Part shown: one piece after another, positions 21,521 through 32,877 of the stretch
Position numbering within the stretch: position 1 is the stretch's first letter
How the letters are laid out: the number at the start of each line of letters is the position of its first letter
From: Piper betle
Taxonomy: Eukaryota > Streptophyta > Magnoliopsida > Piperales > Piperaceae
Assembly (NCBI GenBank): GCA_033002965.1
Contig: JAURVB010003128.1
Location: 1-64,000 of the forward strand
Reading direction: 5' to 3'
Length of the DNA stretch: 64,000 nt
Translations under genes and position numbers: made by a program
Notes under the pieces: model-generated
The model's input: the letters and a program-made list of their open reading frames with translations, nothing else
Database searches by the model: none
What the model was told of the DNA's origin: nothing

Positions 21521-24500
21521 TTTTTGAGTCAGCAGGATCATCACAACTTTCGCAACCATGACTGTTATTATAATCTTACCTCATGTACATAATTTTATCA
21601 AGCTCACACCCTGTGATCCTCCTAGCAGTTGCCGACTTTAACAAGCTATGGATGACAAGTATGATATCTGAGACAGCATTTAAAAAATTGTCTCTTGGCG
21701 ATGTTACTGAGTTTTATCCTTGGTAACGTTTAACTTTTCTCTTTTGCTTGTATGTTCTCAGAAAATTTTGATCAACAGTGTTGTATGACAATTCATGTTC
21801 TGTGCATTATCTTAAGCTCTCATGATAAATATAAATAAATGAAGTTCTTGAAAAGTGCGAAACAATAAATATTACATGGGTAGGTGGATTAAGTAAACTA
21901 TTTATGATGTACATGCTTCGGAGAGTTGAATCTTTAAGCTTAAATGCTTTGTTCATTTTTCTAATTGCATGATCTTATGAGAGTTGGTGTGGTCTATAAT
22001 TTATTATGTTAGACAAGTAAATATTATGGTGCAAGCTGGAATTCGACAACAGGGTTGAAGGTGAATTTCAAGTCCAACTTGAGCTTCGACTTCTTAAATC
22101 TGAAGTTTGCTTCTTGTGAGAAGGGAGAAACGTGAGCAAGTCAGTTCGATTATTTTATTCTAGCGTATGTAAATTAATCATTACAAGTGCTTTGCGTTAA
22201 GAAGCCAAACATGATTGAATCAACAGGAAACATGACCCAGAAGGACTTGAAAAGAGTTCAAAAGGCAGAAAGAGAGACAGCCCTCATCCAAGTTGCACAC
22301 TTTTTGCTATCTTGTCCTGCAAAGAACTCCATGTATCTTACAGCTTACCGGCTACCAAACCAGCTCTCTATCCTCAAAACGCACGCTAGGTTTCTCCACT
22401 GAATTGCTTCGTTTTATGAAACCTTGATTTCGCTTTCCTTTGCTTAAAAAATTGAGTTTCGAGGGAACTTTGGCTGACATCTCTATGCTCCAAGGTCAGG
22501 TCTTCTTGACTGTAACTGCCGATGATAACAGTGACAACTATCCACGATATCACAACATTTGACCTGTTTTCAGTGACAGTTTTCATAAATCCAGTGAAGA
22601 AACAATTCATCTTATGCATACAACTTCAAAACAAAGAAGTAAATTACAAGATGTCATTGACTTTGTGAATTATCCCAATACTTAGTCATCAAAATTACCG
22701 ATCATATGCATCACCTGACGTGCACCCACAAGATTGCAATTGGCTTAAGGCTGGAAAGTTCATATCTATTACCAACCTTTAGTGTTTTATTTTATACGCA
22801 TAACAAGGATTAGGTCGAAGCATTTACTACCTTCTATAGTGATATAGACAACATTTTCAGCAAGGTTGTTGCCTGTCATCTTCAACATCCTTTGCTTCCA
22901 AAACGTCTCCCTCTTTAACGAGCTACCTACTTGTGCATTAGAAAGAAAATTCCTACTTGCACACATGTATAACTTGCAAGAGCTATGCCAATCTGATTCT
23001 TTCGAAACAGAAAGGTAAAGCTTTTATTAATATATTTTTCATCAGTGCTTTACTAGTACCCAAATCATCTTATGAATATCATACAATTGGATCATATTTT
23101 CTACCAAACCCAGTTAATACCATTTATCAATGTTTCAGTGACCATCCTCTTAACGGCAATGAGACCATTGACGATGACCAAATATGTGTCTCTAGGAAAG
23201 GTTGTTTTGTTTCATTATGATAAAAAGAGTAAAAACACAAACATAAATAATACATATATATATATCCAATGAATGTAATTGAAAGTTGCGATCCACCAAA
23301 ATACAAAGCAAACATGATTAAATTCAACTAATTATTTTTAATCGTGAATTCGAACTATTAGACTTTCGTTCGCCCAAGCTGCTTGTGGACATCGTACCAT
23401 AACTCATTATAATGAGGACCACTTGCTTAGCAAGAAAAAAATAATGTATAATGGAGGTGGCAGATCCTACCACACTTGTATCCCCATCAATAAATTATCT
23501 CCTTAACCCCAAATTATTACGTTTATTAATACCCATCTTCTTATTTAATTGAATAATTTAATAATTAATACAAAACATATCTAAAGTGTATTCAATTAAA
23601 CCAAATCAAGTACTAATAAATAAAAAAACAATAACAAGCAGGCGTCCTCGTTTGACGCGGGCCCCAACTTCGTAAACGGATCTGGCCGGAAATGTCGCCA
23701 CCAATCCCGACAGACAGAGATCCCAATTGCAGTTGAGGGCCGTTTTCGTCATTATAACGCTAACCCTGAACTTACAGACTATTAGGTATTTCCTGTTCAG
23801 TTTTAGTAATTTTCCCGATCTAGTCAAGTGACTCAGTTCCTGAGTCCATGACTCGGACATGCATTATTTTTTGGATAAAGTTTTCCGAAACAACGGGTTA
23901 GAAAAAATTTCGGGCCCCAAATTTGTATCTCGGTCGTTTGATTAAAAAAAATAGCCTAAATCTATTGATTTAAAAAATGAAAATTTGATTTAGAATGTAC
24001 TATTATAAAGACAACTTATATCTAATATTCAAAAAATAACATCGACAGCAGGTAACTGGTCATGCGGACCGCTAATGGCCATTTTTAGCCCCCTCCCCTA
24101 CCTGGCTGGTCCTTGACATCCCCACTTCTTCAATTCAGTCAGTCGTGGATGCCCCCTTCTCTCAACTCCTAAAAGAGGCATCTGCAATTGGGCAGGCAGG
24201 TGAGAGGGGACATTTACGGCCTACCAAATAAGAGAAGGGGGGCATCCTGGGCCAAGTGGGGTTGGGGGAGGGGGAGCTTCTGCGGCCAGTCTTATTGCCT
24301 ATGATGACTCTTTCTATTACTACATACACTCCTTCTCTCCCCCAGCATATACTCCCATTTTCCCAGCCCACGTATACCCCCCTCCCCCATATGCCCCCTG
24401 CACCTGATCTTACAGTTGTACTGCCCAACTTTACTACACTCCCTCCTTCTCTACCTGATTAGAAATTAGAGTAGGCAATGATGTCACTACCTCTTTTTAT

Positions 24501-24767
24501 TAAATTTAAATTATTTTTATAATTAAATAATTTAAATTAAATTTTATTATTTTTATTTTTTTAAAATTAATAAATTTGGACCTTTTAGTGATATATATAT
24601 TTTTTGTATAATATAAACTTATAAATTATTTTTCATTGCATATTTTATCCTTTCAATCTCTTATTTCGTCAAAGAACGTGTTGGCTTCCCAAGTTTGACG
24701 TGACTAATGGCCGAGACGTGGTCAGACAATGGCTGGATAGTCGGTGGGAGGACGGAGCTGTAGGCCC
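21521..24767. other. Intergenic region
   Basis: No gene is recognised in this 3.2 kb. The ORFs at 22187-23327, 23606-23860 and 24162-24462 lack motifs; the last is a C-rich/G-rich strand artefact. A polyadenylation region for the upstream gene is expected near 21.6 kb but I cannot place it. Confidence 0.55.
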
Positions 24768-24877
24768 CGCATAGATACTACCTTAAGTAGGTACCTACGA
24801 TTTTACGCGCTCCCCATTTCCCGCATAGATACTACCTTAAGTAGGTACCTACGGTACTACGCGCTCCCCATTTCCCT
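24768..24877. repeat. Two tandem 55-bp repeats
   Basis: The unit starts CGCATAGATACTACCTTAAG and ends CGCTCCCCATTTCCC. Copies at 24768-24822 and 24823-24877 differ at about three positions. Each holds the palindrome GTAGGTACCTAC, so it can form a hairpin. Confidence 0.85.
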
Positions 24878-25687
24878 TGTCTTACGCTTTCCATCCGTCA
24901 CTTTTGTATCTCTCGACCTCGCCTCCCTTGTACTGAGCTAATCAACTTGACTCATTTTGTCAACAACTCACTAGTCAGCAAGCCTACCACTCCCAAAACT
25001 TTATAGGGTTACCAATTGTCGGATCACATAGACGAAGCGGGCTTCGATGTGACCATTCACTTCCTGGTAAATAATCATATCCACTTTTTATATTATTAAT
25101 AAAGAAATGATAACCAAGAATCTGTCCATTATATATATAAATATCTATTTATTTTTATCCAGAATGGCTGTATCCTTAAATTTTAGAACACCCAAGGGTT
25201 ATTATTCAGTCGAACCATCCGGCCCTGGTTTTGAGGCTGCCTGCCTCCACCGAGGATGAGCGCCACCAACCGGCAGCCGGCAAAAAGAGGGCCCCATGCT
25301 CCTTACCCAATAATTACTCTCCACGTCAACGGCGCCCTACTGGATCCCCATCGACCTCCCGGATGACTCCGCCACAGATCCGACGGCGGGGCAAAGCGCG
25401 GAGGGCGGGGGGCGATTTGGTCAAGAGGACTTCCCAACCCAACCATGGTTAGTTATCTTTTAACCCTCGCCGGGGGTCGGAGTCGTCCAACTTTATTTGA
25501 GGCCGAGAGTGGGAGAATCGCTTCGGGGAGGGGAGGCGACGCGACGCGACGTGCGAACGCATCCTGGCCGTTGGTTCCAGGCGTTGAGTCGCGTCGGAGC
25601 CGTCCGTCGCCCTCCGCCGCCGCCGCCGCTGCGAACTCCGGTGGACGGCTGCTCCCCCGCCGTCGCCGATGGTCCCTGCACAGACGA
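24878..25687. other. Presumed promoter and 5' UTR of the PI4K gene
   Basis: This GC-rich stretch (notably 25220-25690) lies upstream of the kinase. ORFs in several frames reflect base composition and do not encode recognisable protein. A non-coding first exon probably ends at 25687. Confidence 0.45.
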
Positions 25688-26488
25688 GTGAGTGTTCGTT
25701 TTGGAATGTCTTTCGCTTTTTCGAAGTCTGGATCCGCGTGAAGGGGGGACGACCAGATCTAATGTTGAAGATCGATCGCTTCAGTCGCCTTGCTCATTCT
25801 GATCGCGTTGTCAACAACGACGGCGATCCGCTTGTTTTTGATGTTGTATTATTGTGTTGGAGTTGTGGTAGATTCTATGTTCTGTTTGAGGTTCGCTGGT
25901 ATGCGATGTGTGAAATCTGATGATTTTTTTTGGTTTGTTTGTATATGATTGTGGAAGTAAGTGCGCATATTGCTGTTTTTAAGGTTTTGCTTTTGAGTCT
26001 GAAATGCTTTGATGGATTTGTCTGTGAGATGTGTGCTGATGTAGTTAATTAAGCGTCTTGAGAGGTTCTAAGGTGGATTTGATAAAAAAAGAGAGGCAGA
26101 ATTGATGGTTGGCATGGTCGTTTCTACTAAATTTGAATGCTGCTTGTCGCAGCGAGTTTCTCTGAATTTATTGGAAGATTGATTATTGTTTGTGACCCTC
26201 GAATGATTGAATCGTCGATTTATGAAGTGCGCGTTTATTTGTGTGGATATATCTGTTGTTATATCAATGATGGATCCTCCATTAGTGGATTCAATCGTAT
26301 TGATTTTCATAAATAGTTTTTCTAGTGACACAGGATTATGATGTTCCCATCTTCTCTTGCGAGGTTACTGTTATTATATTTTTCCGTTTTGTTTTAAAGC
26401 TTTTGTGACTTGTAATTTTTTCTAGCCTTGAATCATTAAAAATTAAAAATTAAAAATCGTCTTTTTAACGAAGCTATTGTTTTTACAG
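25688..26488 (+). other. Putative 5' UTR intron of the PI4K gene
   Basis: The donor ACGA|GTGAGTGTT follows the GC-rich leader, and the acceptor TTGTTTTTACAG lies at 26488. The T-rich interior fits a plant intron. It would put the coding exon in one piece. This is inferred from splice signals and composition; transcripts would decide. Confidence 0.45.
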
Positions 26489-26746
26489 ATCCTGGTCCCG
26501 TCACAGATTCAATGGCCGTTTCAATGTGATATTTTTATAGTATCTCGTTTTTTTCCCCATTGGGTTGTGCTTCTCTGATGTAAGATTTTGGGGGGAAAGG
26601 TCCATTGTTCATTCATTTAATGATTGATTGGGAACTTGAGATTTCGTTGGGAGAGTCGGCGATTGAGCTGGGCGTGCATTTGAGAGAGGAGAAGGAGCTC
26701 TCTATTGCCGCTTCGGCCGGCCTGCCTCACTGCTCCTTCTCCTCAC

Positions 26747-28690
26747 ATGTCGCCTAACTTGGACAGCCCTGTCCAGACCCAAATGGCTGTTGCGGCTTTT
26801 AATGGAGCTCTCTGCAGTGATTATCATGGGGGAAGTAGTGTGGAAGGGAAACCCGCAGGGAGGCGCCGTGTATTTGTTCAGATTGATACAGGTTGCGTCT
26901 TTCCAATGGAGTTGGACCGGAGGGACAATGCACACACCGTGAAAAGAAGGCTGCAGGTTGCTCTCAATGTGCCAACAGAGGCGACCTGTTTGACGTTTGG
27001 GGATCTGGTGCTGAAGAATGACCTCAGTGCTGTGCGTAATGATTCACCACTACTTCTCACGAAGAGCTTTATGCACCGGAGTTCTTCCACGCCGTGCTTG
27101 TCCCCTACTGGCAAAGACCTTCACCAGAAAGACCGCACTGGGCTGATCGAGATATTAGGTTGCACTAACACTTGTTCCAGGACAAAACAGATTGTCAAGG
27201 ATGTTGTTAAGGGAATAAAACATGGTGTGGAGCCTCTCCCAGTGCACGGTGGGCTTGGTGGTGCTTATTATTTTCGTAACATTAGAGGTGAGAGCATTGC
27301 CATAGTGAAGCCCACTGATGAGGAGCCGTTTGCACCTAATAATCCAAAGGGTTTCGTGGGGAAGACACTGGGGCAGCCTGGGCTAAAACGTTCAGTGAGA
27401 GTGGGTGAGACAGGTTTCAGAGAAGTTGCAGCATATCTGCTCGACAATGGCAACTTTGCTAACGTGCCTCCCACTGTTTTGGTGAAGATCACTCATTCCA
27501 TTTTCAACGTTAATGGTGGAGTCAGTAATACTAACAATTCTAATGATCGGAAGCAGGTTATCAGTAAAATTGCTTCATTTCAGCAATTCATTCCACATGA
27601 TTTTGATGCTAGTGACCATGGAACATCCAGCTTCCCAGTTGCAGCTGTTCATAGAATAGGGATTTTAGATGTTAGAATTTTTAACACCGACAGACATGCA
27701 GGAAACCTCCTCGTTCGAAAGCTTGATAAGGTTGGAAGGTTTGGGCAGGTGGAGCTGATTCCTATAGATCATGGCCTTTGCCTTCCTGAAAGTCTCGAAG
27801 ATCCTTACTTTGAATGGATTCACTGGCCTCAAGCATCTATTCCATTTTCTGAAGACGAGCTTGAGTACATTTCCAAACTTGATCCATTGAAGGACTCTGA
27901 GATGCTGCGGATGGAGTTGCCAATGATTCGTGAGGGATGCCTTCGTGTCCTGGTGTTGTGTACAGTTTTTCTTAAAGATGCTGCTGCTTATGGCCTTTGC
28001 TTGGCTGAGATTGGGGAGATGATGAGTAGGGAATTTCATGGTGCTGACGAAGAACCAAGTGAGCTAGAAGTTGTTTGTATTGAGGCGAAGAGGTATGTGA
28101 TGGAGAGGGGAGTTCAACTCTCCCCTAGAGACATTGATGCATTTGCTGTTGATGACGAGTTTCAGTTTGACTTAGATTGTGACGAGTCAGAAACTGCAGC
28201 CAAGCCACCAGTTGATGATTATGCGGCTAAGCATGCTTATTATTTTGGCTTTAAAGGTGGGAATGGCAGAAATTACTTGTCCAGACTGGATGAGAGTGCT
28301 GAAGAAGAGGAGGAAGGGAATCAAAGCTGGGAAGATATTGATGTTTTTGACAATAAATCTGTGTCGCAAGCACCAATCGGTCGTGTCTCCTCCATTTCCC
28401 AGCTCTCTATGTCACTTAAAGAATTGAGTCTTGACAAGGGCAAGCGCTACCCAAGCACAAAACATGAAGGTGGCGGTTTCATGGCTGGTGGTGCCAGTGG
28501 TGTAACGAGGAGCGCGAATGAGCAACTTCCCCAGAGTGTGAGTTTTGTTAAGGTAGCGGACATGAATGATGATGAATGGGGTCTCTTTCTCGAGCGATTC
28601 CAGGAGCTTCTTCGAGGAGCATTTGCTAGCCGAAAATCTGGAGTTGGGCCAAGACAGAGGCAGAGGCTGGGGACTTCCTGCCAATTTTGA
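26747..28690 (+). CDS. PI4KG: Phosphatidylinositol 4-kinase gamma-type with one ubiquitin-like domain
   Basis: A single uninterrupted ORF of 647 aa from the first ATG (26747); the open frame extends upstream but without an ATG. A ubiquitin-like domain spans about residues 41-108 (RVFVQIDTGCVFPMELD to SPLLLTK). The PI3/4-kinase fold spans about 168-430: glycine-rich GGLGGAYYFRN, ATP-binding lysine in AIVKPTDEEP (residue 188), catalytic loop FNTDRHAGN (312-320) and metal-binding DHG (341-343). The C-terminal third is acidic and variable, closing with a conserved WGLFLERFQELL-type helix. Plant type II gamma PI4Ks are placed in phosphoinositide signalling, and several act as protein kinases that bind ubiquitin-pathway or flowering regulators rather than as lipid kinases. 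Which paralogue this is cannot be told here. Confidence 0.93.
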   Translation: MSPNLDSPVQTQMAVAAFNGALCSDYHGGSSVEGKPAGRRRVFVQIDTGCVFPMELDRRDNAHTVKRRLQVALNVPTEATCLTFGDLVLKNDLSAVRNDSPLLLTKSFMHRSSSTPCLSPTGKDLHQKDRTGLIEILGCTNTCSRTKQIVKDVVKGIKHGVEPLPVHGGLGGAYYFRNIRGESIAIVKPTDEEPFAPNNPKGFVGKTLGQPGLKRSVRVGETGFREVAAYLLDNGNFANVPPTVLVKITHSIFNVNGGVSNTNNSNDRKQVISKIASFQQFIPHDFDASDHGTSSFPVAAVHRIGILDVRIFNTDRHAGNLLVRKLDKVGRFGQVELIPIDHGLCLPESLEDPYFEWIHWPQASIPFSEDELEYISKLDPLKDSEMLRMELPMIREGCLRVLVLCTVFLKDAAAYGLCLAEIGEMMSREFHGADEEPSELEVVCIEAKRYVMERGVQLSPRDIDAFAVDDEFQFDLDCDESETAAKPPVDDYAAKHAYYFGFKGGNGRNYLSRLDESAEEEEEGNQSWEDIDVFDNKSVSQAPIGRVSSISQLSMSLKELSLDKGKRYPSTKHEGGGFMAGGASGVTRSANEQLPQSVSFVKVADMNDDEWGLFLERFQELLRGAFASRKSGVGPRQRQRLGTSCQF

Positions 28691-29258
28691 GAGGGATCTG
28701 GTACAACCGTGCCAGTATTACTAGTAGCAATACTACGTAATACCTTTTATGCATGTAGAAGATAAAAAAGGAATAAAGAACGTGATTGGTTTAGATTGAA
28801 GCGGTACGACTCTTTGGCCGTGTTTGTTTTCTTCTGGGTATTCCCTCTTTCTCTCGAGAGGATGCAAAGATTTTTTGTAAATGTTCTTTTTAGATGGAGG
28901 CGTGGTAGTCGGTGGGCGATGCAGTGGGGTGTTGAATTGATTGCATTGTTGTTCCTTGGTTGTTTGTAAGTCCCCTTTGATCTCCTACCCATCCTCCCTT
29001 TGTGACAATAAAGTGAAAACGCTATGTACAAGTTTGGCCTGTGAAGTTGGTATGAAGAAACTACTTGTGTTGTATATATTATTTACTATATGCATATATT
29101 AACTACGCGTATTTATCATTTTACCTTTCACATAGATGTTCGTTATTGTTCTTTGGCGCGACGTGGAAAAGCTCAGTAATCTGGTAAGTTTGTAGTGTTT
29201 TACACATCTCATGGGTAAGGATGGTTTTGCAGCTCGTTCTTCTTTCGGGTGCCCTTTG

Positions 29259-29303
<45 letters not shown>

Positions 29304-29434
29304 GCGCGGACGAGAGGTGCTCCTACTGCAGCGACATGGAGCCATGCAGTGTGTAGTTACTGTGCTGGGGGTCGGTATGTAGTTACTGTGCTGGCGGGTC
29401 GGTATGTGAAAACTCGTTTAATACATGTCCATCA
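28691..29434. other. 3' region of the PI4K gene and intergenic DNA
   Basis: No gene. A (TA)n microsatellite of about 18 units occupies 29264-29299, followed by CACACGCGCG. Confidence 0.6.
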
Positions 29435-30317
29435 CATGGTTGCATGAATGGGAATCGGAATCGGAATCGGTTTTCGAGGGAGTCGGAATCAGTCTAAATC
29501 GGTTAGGAATCGGTTCAGTTGAATCGGTTCTAAATCGGTCATATATAATATTTAACAACTCATAAAATAAATATATAAAATATTAAATATGTGGATGTCA
29601 TTTTAATATTTAGAATTAGTTATTATTTTTAACACGAGTCAGACACGAGTCAAGTTTTAATTACGAGAATGCCACTGAGTGGCACCGCCCTCCATCCCGC
29701 CGCCGCCGCCGCCGGAGCGGCACCTCCCCGGCCTACGATCGCCGCACCCCGCCCCCCTTCCCCAGACCCGCCCTCGCCCGCCCCGCCCCGCCCAGCCCTC
29801 GCCTGCCCCGCCCCGCCCTCGCCCGCCGTGCCCTGCCTCCCCCGCCAGCCCTGCCAGCCTCGCCCTGCGCCCGTCGCGCCCGTCCCCCTCCGTCCGCCCC
29901 GCCCCGCCCCGCCTCATCCGCCGCCCACTCCACCCGCCCCGCCCTCTCCCGCCGTGGTTGGAAGGTCGGGCGGAGCTGAGATCGGATGGCAGAAGCGCGG
30001 CAGAGGGCGGCAGCGCGAGCGCGACGGCGGAGGCGCGGCGGTGACGGTTTTTAAAATTAAAATTACCATTTTACCCATACTTAAATAATTTAATAAAAAT
30101 CATACCTAAGGTATTTTAGTAATTTACCAAAAGCCGATTCCGATTTAAATCGGCCGATTCCGATTCCGATTTAACTCGGTCGGAATCGGGCGAAATCGCC
30201 CGATTCCAGGACCGATTCGGGGCCGACCGACTCGGCCCCGAAATCGGATCGGCATCGATGCCGATCCGATTTAAATCGGCCGATTCCACGCGAAATCGGC
30301 CGATTCATGCAACCCGG
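29435..30317. mobile_element. Non-autonomous hAT-like element, 883 bp
   Basis: The left end is CATGGTTGCATGAATGGG and the reverse complement of the right end is CCGGGTTGCATGAATCGG: GGTTGCATGAAT is shared perfectly. Next to both ends lie clusters of AATCGG/CCGATT (about ten left, more right). Possible degenerate 8-bp target duplications are GTCCATCA (29427-29434) and ATCCTTCG (30318-30325), five of eight identical. The core (29670-30040) is about 80% GC. The ORFs there are Pro/Ala/Arg compositional artefacts. The left arm shares AGTTATTATTTTTAACACGA with the elements at 0.3, 4.8 and 16.2 kb. Confidence 0.75.
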
Positions 30318-30325
30318 ATCCTTCG

Positions 30326-31762
30326 TCGTCTTCTAGATTGGCATTCTGCAGTAAACAGCACGGTCTTTTACTCTTATCCCGGTTTTTTTATGTTTTACTA
30401 TGAAGAGATAGGTATAGCCCACAGGATCAACTTTTCTTCCCCTTGGAACGTATTGTCGCCTGGAAACATGTCAAATTTTAGTCTTTCAGTCGATCAAATT
30501 ATACCTCGGACCTTGGTGCCGCAAACCGTCTAAATGACCGGTGACACAGCCTTCAATCTTCCGAGTAAATTTTCAATATCTACTCGTCGTTGAAGGTAGA
30601 GAAAGGTGATTCCTCCTGTCACCTGTCCAATGCAAGGAATGTGATAGCAAAGTTACGCGGAAATAACAGGGACCACACAAATGTCGACAGAGTCCGAGCT
30701 TCAAAGTTTTAAGCGGGCATGATTTTGAGACCACCTCTGTACGTTATCTTCAACCAGATCCGCGAGCCTTGATGTGTCTGACCCATTTCCCTCAAGTCCT
30801 TATCTCTCACTCAGAATTCACGGTCTTGGATTGATTATTGGTTGTTGCCGTCCAAAAGAGGTCTGTTTATGAACTGCCACATTGACCGGCGGCGTTACTG
30901 TTTGACACAGACTTGCCGTACTCCACGTGGGTTGTTTGGCATCTTGGTGTAATCGTACAGCAGGATTGGATTTCTTTTTGGCGCATTCTTCTCCTACTTC
31001 GTAACATTTTGGGGCCGGGTTAAATGGTGTATTTACTGCCTGTTTTCTTTCAACATGTGTACTTTCAACCCCTCGTCACGCCCGCAGGATTTTTTATCGA
31101 CTCTGGTCAAGATTAGATGATTTTGAATTGATATTCACAAAAAATTGCACTCACGAGCTTGGTCATATTAATAATTAAGAAAAAAAGAAGCTAAAATGCG
31201 TCCCCTTCTAGGGAGGAGGATAACAAGATAAACAAACCAGCCCAATGGGCCGCACTCGCTCTCAGTCAGATTGCACGAGGCCCATTAACTCCTAAATAAA
31301 TCTACCATTTACCCAGAGCTGCATAAAACACATGCCGTAGAAATAAAATAGGGGGAAATTAAATCCTCTTCAATGAAGCTTTTAATTGTGTTTATAGAAC
31401 ATAAATTACCATTTGATGAAGAGCATCGAAGTTGCTGTTTGTCTTTTCGGACTATATACATGTGTACGCTAACTTCAACATCGTGCTAATCTACATTAAC
31501 TATATATGACTTATGAACTCCATATTAACAATGTCATGAGTCAAACATTGATACCCAACATAAGGAAAGGAAGAAATTCCGGAGATCAAGAGCATGAGAC
31601 GTGATCTTAAACTTAACATATATAGCACAAATATTCAACATTTGCATATACGGTTGACAATGTTTCCATCCAACCCAGAATCAAACCACATAATTTTTCA
31701 AAAATTGGCATCTTCTTAAAACTTCTAAAACGCTCAAACAAGTGTAAATAATAATTTATCTG
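30326..31762. other. Intergenic region
   Basis: No gene or structured repeat was identified. Confidence 0.5.
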
Positions 31763-32263
31763 CTACTTCTTTGCAGATGATTTCTTTCCAGCATCGCCTG
31801 CTGCTGCCGCAGCAGCTTAAGCTGCTTTCTTTGCTGCCTTCTCTTGGAGAGCCTTCCCATCTCTGCACACTATTCCAAGTCACAATCACACACAAGTAAT
31901 GTCAACAATGAACTATCATCAATCTAGACCAAGTTGCAAATTTCAAAGACAATAAGTTTCATTGAATCCTATAATGAAGTTATTTTACCAAGAACATGAT
32001 CAAGAGGAGCCAAAAGATCATATATAAAAATTAAAACTGCTTAAAGCAATGACCATGGAAAACAAGATAAACGTAGAAAAACATAGCAAGACAATACTTA
32101 ACATGTTCACCAAATTATTTACAACTGTAGTAACTAGATTAATATGCTGCATCAAATTAGCACAAGCATAGCAATGTGGAGCCATACATATTAAATGGAG
32201 AATATTGGAGACTAATATGAAGCCGGAAAGGAACCACTCACAGCGCTGCTCGGGTGTCAAGCC

Positions 32264-32877
32264 TGTTGAGTTTCCCTCACCTATTTGCATTGAAAAACTC
32301 AATTGTCATTTTTTTGCCTTTTGTTTATCACATTAATAGTTGGTGTTTCGTATATCTTTTTAATTTCATCCTTTTCTATAAAGGTTAACGAGGTAACTTC
32401 TAAATTGTACTTATATTCTTTTATATAAATGAGAATTTTATTGTTGTTAAACTCAACATTTTCTTGAGAGTTTTTTAACACATTTAACTCATAAATAGAT
32501 AGTTTGGAGAAGTTTTTCATCATAGTTGAAGTGAGGGTCGTAATCTAAGGTATGAGGTTGATCCAATTTTATTTTGAGGTATATGTTAATTTTTTAATTT
32601 CTCATATATTATATTTCTTAAGAATTGTATATTTTAGATCTTGTTATTGGTCTGATCTGTATTAGGAGAGTTTTGTCAAATTTTTATTTGATACTTGATT
32701 GTAAGAGATTTTTTTAATCGAAATTGATCAAGTAGGTTGGTTTTTGTTCCTAATTTGGAGGAAAGTTTCCATCCTTTTTTATCTTGGTGTCACCTATTCA
32801 TCTTATATTCGTTTTTATTTTATCTTGAGGGGAAATATTTTTTGAATTGTTTCTGCTAGAGCGTTTATTTCCCAACA
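32264..32877 (+). mobile_element. 5' LTR of the copia element
   Basis: It begins TGTTGAGTTTCCC and ends TTATTTCCCAACA; TGTTG and CAACA are inverted. It is 614 bp and collinear with 37216-37825. The primer-binding site follows at once (GGTATCAGAGTC, about 32881-32892), fitting initiator-Met tRNA. Confidence 0.85.

Noticed and set aside
24162..24462. ORFs on both strands near 24.3 kb
   Set aside because: Mirror ORFs in C-rich/G-rich sequence; no protein motif.
26705..26746. Upstream extension of the PI4K reading frame
   Set aside because: Open but contains no ATG; family proteins begin near the ATG at 26747.
29657..30088. Proline-rich or glycine-rich ORFs of up to 139 aa
   Set aside because: Compositional artefact of the GC-rich core of the hAT-like element; both strands are open.
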